Shown here in pieces: positions 41,777 through 52,815 of a stretch of DNA of 64,000 bases. Position numbers and translations under genes: made by a program. Source of the stretch: Steinernema hermaphroditum (Eukaryota; Nematoda; Chromadorea; Rhabditida; Steinernematidae); contig CM059624.1 of assembly GCA_030435675.1 (NCBI GenBank), positions 2,814,769-2,878,768 of the forward strand, read 5' to 3'. Each line of letters begins with the position of its first letter. Within the stretch, counting starts at the first letter, position 1. The notes beneath the pieces are model-generated. The model saw only the letters and a program-made list of their open reading frames with translations, ran no database searches and was not told the DNA's origin.

Positions 41777-42299
41777 CACAAGGGACCTAAGTCTAATATG
41801 TCCGCCGAGTTAGGAGCTCAAATTTGGCATAGTAATAGGACTTCACAAGACTAATACAGAGCCAAAGGCTTTTCGCCTGTCGTTGACTTTAACCTAGTTA
41901 AAAGCATGACTAAAAATTTTGAAAATTCACTCATTAAGGATAATACAAGGATTAATTAAGGATAATTTTGCTCTTTTTGGCGTTTTTCAGGGTTAGAAAA
42001 GAAAAGGAAATAGAAATAAAAGAAAGAGAATCATAAAGATTCCAACCGGATTCGAACCCGCATCGAGAAAACAGTGGTCCTGCAACGTGACCACTGCGCC
42101 ATTCGAGCACTGGCGAGCAGCGACATTCGATCTTGTATTATCCTTAATGAGTGAATTTTCCCAATTTTTAATGCTTTTAACTAGGTTAAAGTCAACGACA
42201 GGCGAAAAGCCTTTGGCTCTGTATTAGTCTTGTGAAGTCCTATTACTATGCCAAATTTGAGCTCCTAACTCGGCGGACATATTAGACAGGTCCCTTGTC
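41777..42299. mobile_element. foldback/MITE-like element with ~170 bp terminal inverted repeats
   Basis: About 41777-41955 and 42132-42299 are reverse complements of one another (outer end acaagggacct, then tctaatatgtccgccgag, inner end cattaaggataatac) with few mismatches. The 175-bp loop contains a tRNA-like sequence. No transposase is encoded, so it is non-autonomous. Target-site duplications could not be fixed. Confidence 0.85.
42044..42116 (-). other. tRNA-like sequence in the loop of the foldback element
   Basis: Minus strand: A box TGGCGCAGTGG, a TGCAGGACCAC stretch, B box GGTTCGAATCC, then T-rich sequence. The acceptor ends (GCTCGAA and GGTTGGAATC) do not pair, so it is a tRNA pseudogene or an internal Pol III promoter. 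Confidence 0.6.
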
Positions 42300-42469
42300 A
42301 GTTTAGTATGTTTATGGAAGGCATAGTGTCGAGGAAAACACGTGACAGTGTCTGGTTGAACATCGGTTGCTACTATTCACTGATCTTGTCCACTACCTGC
42401 TTTCACCGCTCCAGCAGTTTGCCAATCCCTCTTCCTCAGAAGTCTTCTAGCTAGATACCTAACGTCGTA

Positions 42470-42650
42470 CATCTTGTTATCAGCGGTCATAACAAGATCT
42501 GTGAAGTCGACGTGGGACTACGGTTTCTGGGTGTCCCAATTCCCTCTGGAAGCCGGAAAACTCACACATGCCACAGGGTTTGCCATCTGACCAACTGGAC
42601 ACTCAGAGAGTGAATGAGAGACCGACCGTTTGCCGCTGCGACACGGGTCC
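42470..42650 (+). repeat. dispersed repeat A, right-half copy
   Basis: catcttgttatcagcgg, gggactacgg, gggtgtcccaattccctctg, gaagccgg and cactcagagag match 14858-15005. It stands next to the foldback element. Confidence 0.8.
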
Positions 42651-42675
42651 CTTAATTTACTGCTAATTTTAAAAT

Positions 42676-44926
42676 TTACAATTGTCTAATAAGGATATTT
42701 CTGGGATTTGGATGAACTATGGACGTCGCGTGATGATGACCCGCTGACGATGTGGCTTTCCAACAACAAATGATCTTCAATATCACCGCTTTCACCCGAA
42801 GAAATCCCTTCTTCAAGGCCACACGATTGTCATGAAATGCGACCAACGCCGTGAACACATTCACTAGCAACCTGGTCTGAAATATTCCCTAAAAAAGAAG
42901 GCAAGGTCACCGCGTTACATTCGTCAACATCTGAGAGAAGTTCTCGATGGGTTCACAAAAATTTCCATCGGTAATCCAGTCCAATTCTTCTTCTTCACTT
43001 GCCCAGTGAGAGGCTCTTGAGAAACCATGTAACTCGTTTACTGTATTGCAAACAAATCCAGCTAGAACATCATCAACATTTTACTGGAAATAGACGCATC
43101 ACGTACACAAGACAAAGGCACAGAAGAAGTTCGGCGGTGTGCAGTAAATAAGAACAGAATGTAGCATGTTCCGACGAGCTCTTCCCACACTAGATAGTCT
43201 CTTCTTATTGTGTTTTATCATTTGGATTATGGCCTTAAAATCGTCATTTCACACAAATCTAGTCAATTGACAGATATACCAAAACGTAGAGAACTGACAT
43301 AAACATGTAGCATATGAGAATAATCGTAGAATTGAGGATCATAATCACTGAGAAGTCCGAATCCATCGATATGCCAAATGCTGTGTAGAGACTTGAAATC
43401 TCTCTCGGGAACAAAGTGAATATGGAGACCACGTTAATTGCACAAAACGTGATAACGGCGATGTTGACGTTCCTAAGTCGAATATACTACAGCCTCTTAG
43501 CCACTTAGCTCCACGTACAAGTCAGTTGTGCGCCCACAATCGTTGTGCAGTTGTGCACTGGAGCTGAGCTCCTAATCCTTTAAATCAATCACGGGTAGAA
43601 CCCAACAACTTGCCCGCATAGGATTATTGGTGGGGGTTATTGGTGTTTCCATCCGAAAAGCCGTCAGGTCTTTCGTGTGCTCACCCCCCGGAGGCTACTG
43701 GTGTTGTGGTCGTTAATGCCCAAAAAAGGCACAAAGTCGCGTGCATCCGCGTTTATAAAAGGTAAATCTCAAAGAAAAAAAAGATTCGCAGTCAGCAGGA
43801 TTCGAACCTACGCGGGCAGAGCCCAATTGATTTCTAGTCAATCTCCTTAACCACTCGGACATGACTGCTTGTCGACCGTGGAAAGTGAATGGGCTAATGT
43901 GCTAAGTACCGACAGCAATACTCGCTCCAGTATTATTGTGAAAACGAGGCCATTTAAATACGGTAGCGTCGGGCTTACTTTGTAACCTGATAAGGTGTAT
44001 CATTCGAAAGATAGATGCCAGTTTTAAATTTTTGTCTTTGTGTTAATAAACAGGCAACACCTAAATAGACAGTGGCTCAAGGATAAATCATACCTCCTTG
44101 TTGCAAGTCTTTGATAAAACACAGGATTTGCATAGCCCATATAAGCCAAACAGATAGTGTGCGCGGAGAAGTAAGGGTAGCTGCTTAGCACGTAGTACTG
44201 CACATAGTCTCGCAATGTCACGGTCGGTTCAATTACTCTGAAATCAAAGCAATAGTTATTACGTATAGAGGCCGGGTCATGGCTCTGTGACACAAGCTAT
44301 GTTTTTTTAATCGAATTTTAACATTATTCCGCGTGAACCGCCAAAATGTTAAGTGTAATATTGGGGCACATGTCTCATGCACTGTGACGCACATGACCAA
44401 AAAGTCTGGACTACGATTTATAGCCAACAACTTGCGGACGGTTTTTCTTGGGTCAGATGGGTTTGAGACATGACTCAATGAGAACCTAACACAGCTGATA
44501 ACCTTCCGCTCATGCAATACTCTTAATAGTGTACGGGTCCGACTCATGGCATGCGCGCCTTGCTTCCAGTGCGTACTTTAAATAAAGCTGGAAACCGAAA
44601 AGAACAATATGAAAAGTATGGCGCGGCCTTAAGAAAATATCAGAAAAGAGAGACTCCTTAGTTTTCTTCTTCATCATTTTAAAGACCTACATTTCCCATA
44701 TGGACATGAGACCAGCGTTGACAAGAAGAGCCGGGAACACACAAAGAAACGAATATAGAAGACTTGGTATGGCCACGTTAAGGCAGTATGTTCTGGTCAA
44801 ATATGGTGAGTCGACTTTAAGTGAAAGGTAGATGAGGAGTGCACTGAACACAAGAACCGGGTAGGCGAGGAAGTAGTTAGCCTCGGCAATCGACAACGGT
44901 ATGTAGTGAACACCTCCAACTATCAT
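42676..44926 (-). CDS. 7TM receptor, local chemoreceptor family, member E, with nested tRNA
   Basis: Exon 1 (44926-44690) starts MIVGGVHYIPLSIAEANYFL and contains TYCLNVAIPSLLYSFLCVFP. Exon 2 (about 44238-44070) has YYVLSSYPYFSAHTICLAYM. Exon 3 (about 43475-43275) has VVSIFTLFPREISSLYTAFG and ICYMFMSVLYVLV. Exon 4 (about 43230-43105) has ARRNMLHSVLIYCTPPNFFC. Exon 5 (about 43065-42925) has GFVCNTVNELHGFSRASHWA. Exon 6 (about 42880-42676) has RLLVNVFTALVAFHDNRVAL and ends IRQL. More diverged than A-D. Intron 1 (about 450 bp) and intron 2 (about 600 bp) are far longer than usual; intron 2 contains a complete tRNA-Ser on the same strand. Repeat A and the foldback element sit just downstream. Confidence 0.72.
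43775..43782 (-). terminator. Pol III terminator of tRNA-Ser
   Basis: Eight A on the plus strand, i.e. eight T on the transcribed strand, directly downstream of the tRNA. Confidence 0.8.
43787..43868 (-). tRNA. tRNA-Ser (anticodon AGA), inside receptor E intron 2
   Basis: Minus strand: acceptor GCAGTCA/TGACTGC paired perfectly, A box in GTCCGAGTGGTTAAGG, anticodon stem ATTGA/TCAAT around loop CTAGAAA (AGA), long variable arm TGGGCTCTGCCC, T arm with GGTTCGAATCC, discriminator G as in serine tRNAs. Confidence 0.95.
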
Positions 44927-46368
44927 GGAAGCCTGAAAAGAGTGCTCATTTCGTTTCTAAATACGACGTTTTACGTTAGATATGGAGTAGCTTTCTTCTA
45001 TCAAATAATAGGATTGTTTTTCTTGCGATGGAGACGACAAACGCTGCGTTCGTCGAAACCCAACGTCGACACAAAGACTACGAAAGAATGCACTTAATAT
45101 TTATAATTGCTTCCGTTAATTCAACTCAAATGTTATAAACTCTAAAAGTTAAAAGATATCTGCGATTACTTTTCACGAAGGACAGCACATAACAGAACGT
45201 ATCGCAATAAAACAGGCGTCGCCAGCACTGTAATTACAATGATCTTATAAGAAATCTTAAAGTGATGGATTTTGTAAAAGTTTGTATAAAAGTGGACCCA
45301 CAAAATAGTAGTTAAAATACTATAACCTTAGACAACCACAATACGAAAGCTGTAACATCGCGACAACTGCGTATAAAAAGGTACTATTGTGCTGTCCCAC
45401 AATTTATGTCGTTTAGTTTCAGTCACTGTTTTTACTGTACTACTTGAGCCTACTTTGTGGGCAGGAGCCGGACGCCGCGCCCGTAAGAAATCGAAAAATG
45501 GTCTACGTTTGGATCTCTTCATTTTAATAGGAGTTATTTCCTCTGATGTCGTCATTTCTGGTCACGTGCGGACGACAATAAGATAAGGCTAAGAACACGC
45601 TATATAAACAGCAAACAACAAATCTGTTAGCTCAAAGTGGAGAGATAAATTGTGGAGCCAGACTTGAAAATATGAGTTCTCAGGCACCTTTCTTGAAGTG
45701 TGACGTTATCCACATTTAGCCTCTTTTTTCTGTGAACTAGAAATAAGCTGTGTGGGCATAGCAGCTGTGAATGTCACACTCATACTGCATGTTCACACGG
45801 TCTGTTATAGTACTTAACTAATTGGAGACGTTGGCGTTAACAGAATATGGGGTCTCACTCGTGTCGCGGTAGCGAGTGGTCAGTCCTTCAGTCGCTCTCT
45901 GAGCGTCTGGTTGGTCTGATGGTAAAGTCTGTGGCAGCTGTGAATGTTCCGGCTTCCAGAGGGAACTGGGACACCCGGAAGTCGTAGTCCACCACTAACA
46001 ACAAGATGTCCGACGCTAAGCATCCAGCTGCGTGAGAAGTCATTTTTGAGGACGCTCTGAGGACACCACCACCAACGAATACATCACTTTCGGGTGAAGG
46101 ACCCATCTCTCTAAAACAGATGGGAACTCCGAGGTTGCTCCTATACCGCCGATTTCCATTCCCTACGGTCGCCATTTCTGAAGTTTTGCCGATTGCCAGA
46201 TGCCCCGTGAAGAGCGCCGGCACCGACTGGTTCGATATCAATGGCTCAGAAGTGAGAAAGCCGACTGCAAAGATATGTGTGTGTTGTTTATTCGCTGTCA
46301 TGTAAGACGTAATGTCTTTGATTCATAAAGTCGTAAGTCGTAAATAGTGACACATGGTCTGTTGTTAT
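44927..46368. other. intergenic with a repeat A copy
   Basis: The open stretch 45328-45555 (minus) is basic and unrecognised. Repeat A occupies 45855-46350. Confidence 0.5.
45855..46350 (-). repeat. dispersed repeat A, near full-length copy
   Basis: Reverse complement of 14510-15012 over its whole length: cactcgtgtcgcgg, cttccagagggaactgggac, cggacatcttgtt, then gccgattgccagatgccccg and tcataaagtcgtaagtcgt. Confidence 0.8.
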
Positions 46369-48309
46369 TAGTTAAGAAGGGCTGTCACCTGCTCCTTCCA
46401 TTTCTCGAAAGCTTGTTCCTTCTAAATGAAGGAATGTCAGACACTGATAAAACTGAAAAAAACCGCACCTGTTGCATTTTCGTTACAAATTCCTTCAGCT
46501 CCTGGACTTCTTTCTCAAAAGCTTCCCTAGTAAGAAAGCTGTTGGTTTTGATTTTCGTTTTCCTCATTTCAGCTGCATCTTGCATTTCAACAAGCTCCTA
46601 GAAATAGCGTTTCTTTTAATCGGCTTTCAGAACTACATACATCTATTTTTTGATCCGCAGTTGAGCGAAATTCTGAGAAAAGCGAGTTTGTGCTGATCTT
46701 TTGCTCAATTATGCCTACACTGAATCCCGCAAGCAATGAAAGCGCAGATTCCTTAAATTTTATGTTGACAAATTCGACTTCTTCGTAGTCGTGACACCTA
46801 TGTTTGCGAGCTATACAGCCACCGCAAACAAGATCGTTCTAAACAACAGAACGTGAGTGAAAAATTGAATTTTAGGCAAACGTACAGCATTGTCAGGTGT
46901 GCAGCTCTTGCATCGGAAAAAGTTATCCCTTTCACAAGGTTTCTTGCAAGACGAACACTGGGCTGTACCTTCAAGCTTTCGTTTCCTGCAGTTTTCCAGA
47001 TAGTCTGTACATTTCAAGTATGAATAATTACACGGGATATCGTTCAGCTACCTGTGAGAATCCAATTTGTTGGCAGGCTCTCGCCTTCTCCCAACGAAGC
47101 ATGTCTTCGGCATTGAGGACATGCCATGTAGTCATTATAGCGCAGACTTTGTTCACAACGCAAACAAATGGTGTGCCCACATGGAAAGAGTTTTGGTGTT
47201 GTGATGCACTCGAAGCACACGGGGCATTGAAAGTCCTCCAAGCACGAATCTTCCTCATGAATCGGGGTATCCTAAAACTTTCTGAGTTGACGTTAAAGGG
47301 GAGTAAGACTACCTCAATTGTAAGCTTCCACATTTCTCCATTTTGAGCGCTGATATAAATTGCATTACGGTCGATTGTCGTGCACTGTGGAACTCCTATT
47401 TTGTCAAGGTTTTCCACGAGATTGGTAATATTTTCTATCGTGATCTCTCTGATAGTCAGGTCTCCGGTTCTGGAACGTTGTGGAGATGTTGTGCCCGCCA
47501 GGTCGACTCTCCACAATTCCAGCTGTGTCATGTCGTTCCAGCACAAAATGTACGCATAAGTATCCAAGACGTGAGCGGTGCTTGAGCATTTCAAAAGGTC
47601 GTGGTTCACGTCATTTAGTTCTCTGAGATCTCTAAGACCGTACGCTACCATTGGATGTTTATCGGATTGGAACGATTTCAGGAGCAGTCGCCCGTTCTGA
47701 CGCACGATGGAGTGGATCCGATTGTTGTAAGTAAAATAGGGCACATCTGGGTACAGTCGTATTATTTGAAGGAAGCACATATGTCACTTACTCGTATCGC
47801 GCACCTCGTATACGTTGTAATTTTGGAGGTTTATTATGCTGTCGTTAAAAGTCCAAACGGAAAGTGAAGCTCGATACGGAACACTAGTTCGTCTAAACGC
47901 GTTTCTTTTATTAGTTACTCATTCCAGTTCACTTACCGCGCTATGTATTGTTTGGATGCTACTGTTGCCGATCCCTCTACCCTATTGCATGCAAGGTTGC
48001 AAGCAAGAAGGACCTCGTCGTCGTTACATAGTATTCGCAGTTGATCTTTGATGAAAGCGAGTCCACAACAGGAATAATGTAAATCTAAAAACGTATGACT
48101 TTCATGCAAAATTATAATATCCTATGTGCAATGCGACTGTAGCAAAGATTGGAACGCTCACCTGCTCGAAGGGGTTTCCGGGCACCGTTTGACAAGTTTG
48201 TCATCATAATTTCATTCGGAGCGACGTCGTTGCAATAGTAAACCCAGTTGTCCTTGACAGTGAAACACTTAATGTGGACTGGGGAGAAAGCGAGTTTTTC
48301 CAACTTCAT
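46369..48309 (-). CDS. RING finger/B-box/coiled-coil protein with a repeat-type N-terminal domain
   Basis: Probably an E3 ubiquitin ligase (RING inference). From the start at 48309 the N-terminal ~280 residues alternate short hydrophobic strands (HIKCFTVKDNWVYYCND, MVAYGLRDLRELNDV, LDTYAYILCWNDMTQLELW, DRNAIYISAQNGEMWKL), as in a beta-propeller. Then comes a RING (CPVCFECITTPKLFPCGHTI, CLRCE, CPQCRR), encoded at about 47280-47060. A B-box-like cysteine/histidine module follows (CSSCKKPC, FRCKSC, CGGCIARKHRCHDYEE) at about 47010-46770. A C-terminal helical coil (FEKEVQELKEFVTKMQQ, then KEQAFEKWKEQ) ends at 46369. Introns lie near 47318-47279, 47058-47013, 46888-46843, 46640-46597 and 46470-46424; one or more further introns near 47780-48170 are less clear. 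Order propeller-RING-B-box is the reverse of classical TRIM-NHL proteins. Confidence 0.72.
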
Positions 48310-48794
48310 TATTGGGCAAACAGTTCACCAGATATTTGAACCTGCGGGTGTGTCAGACGTTGACGGATTTGAATAAATATGCAACGACTGGCGGCAAAGC
48401 AATGCAATGAATTTATCAAGCGATGCTACTAATATCCTTCCAGTTTTCTGTCTTCAATCAAAGGCATTTCGCCAAGCAAAACATAAAGATAGTACTGAAA
48501 CGGTAGTTGCGCATCGTTCATCTAACTCGAACTTCACCCGATGACGACCATTTCGAATTTTTGGAAGATCAGAGAGAGATGTATGTTGAATGGTATGTTT
48601 AGTTCCGATACCACCGTTCCGAAAATGGTTACAAATTCCGCGTCTTTGATTCTGATGACGTCCCCCTACGTTCAAAGTAGACGAAGACCGGTGACTACGG
48701 CATGATACTATTCGTTTTTCTGCTCACATCAGGTCCTATGCGGAGTAGCGTCGTTGATTCAGGAAGGGAAACGGTAACGTTGTCGCATTACAAT

Positions 48795-49205
48795 TATAAA
48801 CGCGACTGCGCGCGAATTCGCGCCCTCCAGTTACTTTATAAAGCCAAGTAGCCCTGCGGGCGGCAAGATTGGCGCTCATGTAAATGGATAAAGTGAGCGA
48901 AAAAACTGTAAAGTTGCAGGAAACTCGAACCGAAAACTCTACTGGTTACAAAATAGACAAAAAATCACTCAAAAACAGCAAAAAAACTCAAAGCCTAGCA
49001 TCGCCAGAGACATAGTGGAAGTAAAGTGGTACCATCTCAACTGTCTGTGTGGCTCATTGCGAACGTTCTCTGTTTGTAAGCGGACGGTGTCGGGTTCGGT
49101 TCCCCTCGGGGTCCTTATTTTGTGTGGGTGTTTCCGCCATGCGCACGGAAAAACACATACACAAACAGACCAACGGACCCGTCGGTTCTCCATTTATATA
49201 TAGGG
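48795..49205 (+). repeat. dispersed repeat C, copy 2
   Basis: Matches 35265-35490 in two blocks (48795-48880 and about 49000-49205). The middle differs and is longer here. Confidence 0.8.
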
Positions 49206-49536
49206 AACCATTTAGGGGATGAACAGAGTTGTCCGGGTATCTGAACCGAAACCGAAAAACTGAAGTTTTACTCGAAGTTGGGACGTCCTTTTTTCATCCC
49301 TTTCCCGCAATTCCCACATTCTCACAAACACAACCTGACAACAGTAACGTACCTATCTCATGAATGCGGGAATGGTCCTTGTCTCCGGTACATGCCTCAT
49401 CTCTTCCGCCCACCCTTTGTTCCGTTCTTGCGTCAGTTCTGCTCTTTCTTTTTGTTCTTCCCAGCTGACACCATAAGTAGCATGAATAACTGGCATTATG
49501 AGTAACATTACAAATTAGTTACTTGTAATGTATTCC

Positions 49537-49880
49537 GGTCTTTCATTTGTGTCCCCAGCGATCGGTCGGATCGTCCACTCGCTCTCTCTCTGACGCTGTC
49601 TGAGGCGAATGAGTTGAGTAAGAGGTCGTTCTCGATTGTCATTGCGGACGCAATGATCGCCCCGGCTCCCAGAAGGCCTGGAACACCAGGGAGCCGTAGT
49701 TCCACCGTCTTGCCAAGAAGACCGTCACAACCGCCCGACTCCACCCGCGCCGCCAGAGAAGCCGAAGAAGCGTTGCAACTCCGACGTCTGCGCTGCCAGC
49801 TGAAGATGGGGTCCCGCTCCGTCCGCTGCGACTTGATTCGAGCTCTTCGCCACTTCAACGCCCGCGCATACTAATGGGAC
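49537..49880 (+). repeat. dispersed repeat B, longest copy seen
   Basis: Reference copy: starts near gtctttcatttgtgtcccca, includes gaatgagttgag, caccagggagcc, accgtcttgccaagaagacc and ends near acgcccgcgcatactaatgg. Other copies: 21240-21345, 26275-26357 plus 29367-29600, 34130-34225 and about 59425-59490. Confidence 0.8.
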
Positions 49881-51024
49881 CACTGATCGTTCTTCTCGGA
49901 TGCCATCTCCAGCCGAAGCCAGAGGAAAATCAGCGACTACGGTGTGATTAGTGCCTTTTTGTGCATATATGACGTCTCGCAAGGTGTAAGCCTTCGATAC
50001 GAGAAGATAAACTCGTTAAACTCGTAAACTAGTAATGTATTCCTGAACTGTACTGGTAATAACAGCTTTCGTATTTGCTGTTATACTGCACTGACCTTTG
50101 GGTTTTTGTGTGTAGAAAAAATGTGTTTGTTTCAAAAATTTGAACTTTCCGGCCATCTTTGTTTGTGCCAATGTATTCTCTTCTTGCTGAGTCACGGGCT
50201 TCCATGAGATCATTCTGTTACAGGAATAGCATTACGAACACTTGTCCTACTGTGTTTTTAGTTTGCTTCTCACATGGAATAGTTCTTGTGCAAGTTCCCC
50301 ACATTATGTTTGGAGTAACCTCAATACTGCGGAAAAATCTGTGTTTGTTTGGAGCAAACTCAATATGGAGAGAGTCACTTACTTGTACTTACAAGGGAAC
50401 CTAGCGATGTGTCCGCCTTAGGTCGAGCTGGAAAGTGGTGTTTTTGAAAGTTAAGTTCAAAACCTTCCCGAGCCGGGAATGGAGTTGAACCTAAAAAGCA
50501 ATGGTAGCGAATCTCGACCATTCCTTTCTAGCTCCCTCCATTCCGCGCCTTGCAATGATCAGCAAAAAAAGGCGTTTCTTTAATGAGCTCGGCTCTGAGA
50601 GGCACTTTCGTGTGAGGTCAAAATCCCAGCTCATTCCAGAGGGGGTCCAGATCTCACGGGACGGTTCAAATCCTCAAAGACGGAGGACTCTTCAAAGCGC
50701 AAAAAGGAACAGTCTAAATCACAAAGGGGACCGCTGAATCAGTTTTATGTCAAATTCGTAACAGATGTTTCGTGCTGGCCTAGACGTGACTTACATGGTC
50801 GTAGAAGCCGCGAAGCTTCCGGAGTTTACGTTCAATGCTCTATTCTTACCTTCTGGCGATTTTCAGCTCGATCGCAGGCTGTAGTTCGGAAGGCTCCTTT
50901 GTTAAGTCAAATTCAATGAAGTCACCAAAGCATTTAACCTCTTAAAACAATCCGTCGGTATCTCATTATTCATTGGTAATTGCACTTACAGGGTGTTCTT
51001 GGTTCCCTAGTGAGTTCTCCGACC

Positions 51025-52199
51025 ATGTCGTTCATGGAAGTTATCATCGCTATCGATCTCTTCTTTGTATTTCCTGTCTTCTTATTCAGCATAATCATGA
51101 TTTGCATATCAATCTGGGCTGTGCCTCCATCGCTGTCAAGAACCTATTGCTTGAATGTAGCCATTCCGAGTTTTTTATTTTCTTTTTGGCAGTTATCCAT
51201 CTTTGTTTGCTTCGAGGCAGGACTGGTTCAGTTTCTAGACAGGTAAATAGGCTTCTAAAAGCATAGCTACTGAGTAGAAAACTTTTATATCAGCATCTAC
51301 GCGGTTTATGTTTTCCTCGCTGCGCGAATATTCACATTGTACGGATATCTCTACTTCTCCACTATGACAATTCTGCTCTCTTTCATCGGATACGTGAAAC
51401 CACAGATGTTTCAGTCAGTTACGAAAACAAGGTGGATAGACAAATAGGAAATAGACCTGAAAAACCAATTTAGAAACATCACCTTTATGGTTTGGATCGG
51501 ACATGCCTGGACGGTAGTATGCGTATTGACGCTTTTTCCAAGGCTCTTTGTCGGAATATTTCCTATTCTTGCTGAAATGGACTTCTCCGTCATGATGACA
51601 GTACAGGTCGTCTTTGTCTTGCTGATTTACATGACCATGGTTGTGATCTATATCTTAGTAAGGGGGTGCACTAAGACAGAGAATACACATTTAGCCAATT
51701 TCAGGCGATATTCCACGTGCTGAGGCGCATAGGGGATAACAGAGGCTATTTCACAACTGAACATCGGAGAAGTCTAACGTCGATTTTGATCTACTGCACC
51801 GCCCCAAATGTCCTTTGCGCAGTAGGACTCTGTAGGTACAGCACCTTATACGGAGATTTATACATTTGTTTTTTCTGTTTATAATTATTTTTTTAGCTTT
51901 TCACGTCTGTGAGACTGTGCAGGAGATAAGCGTCTGGCACTACTTTGACCCTTCAACCACAGACGACATTAAACGTCTGTGTGCATCGCTTACTTACTGG
52001 GCTCACGGCCTGACTAATGTAAGATGACTGATGAAAGCTTTCATGACCTGTATAAATGTTTTAGATCCGAATATTCATCAATGTCTTTACGGCGCTGATT
52101 GCTTTCCACGATTACCGAGTAGCCGTGCGGAAGGCGATTCTTTGGATCGCAACGTCTGCTCGGAAGGCGCTAAAGTCAATTTTCCGACTTCTGATGTAA
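51025..52199 (+). CDS. 7TM receptor, local chemoreceptor family, member F
   Basis: A plus-strand, diverged family member. Exon 1 (51025-51243) starts MSFMEVIIAIDLFFVFPVFL and contains TYCLNVAIPSFLFSFWQL. Exon 2 (about 51292-51420) has TLYGYLYFSTMTILLSFIGY and KPQMFQSV. Exon 3 (about 51475-51660) has VWIGHAWTVVCVLTLFPRLF and MTMVVIYILV. Exon 4 (about 51706-51833) has HRRSLTSILIYCTAPNVLCA. Exon 5 (about 51897-52020) has FHVCETVQEISVWHYFDP. Exon 6 (52063-52199) has RIFINVFTALIAFHDYRVAV and ends FRLLM. All introns are short and all exons open, so it looks intact. It is closest to member G (TLYxYLYFSTxTI, CETVxE shared), which lies on the opposite strand 3 kb away, so F and G form a subgroup. Confidence 0.82.
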
Positions 52200-52815
52200 A
52201 GTGAAAGTCTTCATCAAAGTTTAAAATGTGTGCCACAATTATACTGCCGAAGAGATTGTTTGTCGTAGTAACAGGGGAGCTTTCATGGGTGCCGGTAGGT
52301 ACCGATTGTGATGAGTCCAGTGTCAATCGGGCCTTAATCCTCCGTCCGGTCCTAGATGCTCTGAAAGCCTTGTGCACGCTAGGGCCCCATTCATTTACGG
52401 GGCTTCTGTTCACCATGTACCAGGCGAAGTTCCAAAGTTCCATTTTCTTCTGTTTGCGAATTCGTCAATGTCCGTCATAATTACATTACAATACACAAAA
52501 GAGACCGAAAAAGACCGCAAATTTCTTTACACGAGCTTTCAAGACTACAGAACTGGCTTTAAATCCATAAGAATGAGGTCACCCTTTAGTTCCATCTGTT
52601 TACAGTCTCTTATTCTTCCTGTTCATAACGAATAGTACATTCCCAGAAAGCGCAAAAGCACATGGAGAGACACCTTTTTCATCACACAACGCCAGCAGGG
52701 TCAGCCGCGTCTTCTCTGCTTTCTGATCGACTGATAAGAAGCACATAACAGAGAGAATACCACTGATAACGCCTCATATGACAAACAAACGCATAGTTAG
52801 CATCTGCGTCGCGCG
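52200..52815. other. intergenic between receptor F and the next plus-strand gene
   Basis: No gene seen. Confidence 0.45.

Larger units (their letters stand above)
48310..51024. other. intergenic, repeats C and B
   Basis: Repeat C copy 2 lies at 48795-49205 and repeat B at 49537-49880. No gene recognised; short frames at 50501-50737 have no motif. Confidence 0.5.

Noticed and set aside
42044..42116. Working tRNA gene in the foldback element
   Set aside because: A and B boxes are present but the acceptor arms cannot pair and the T stem is mismatched.
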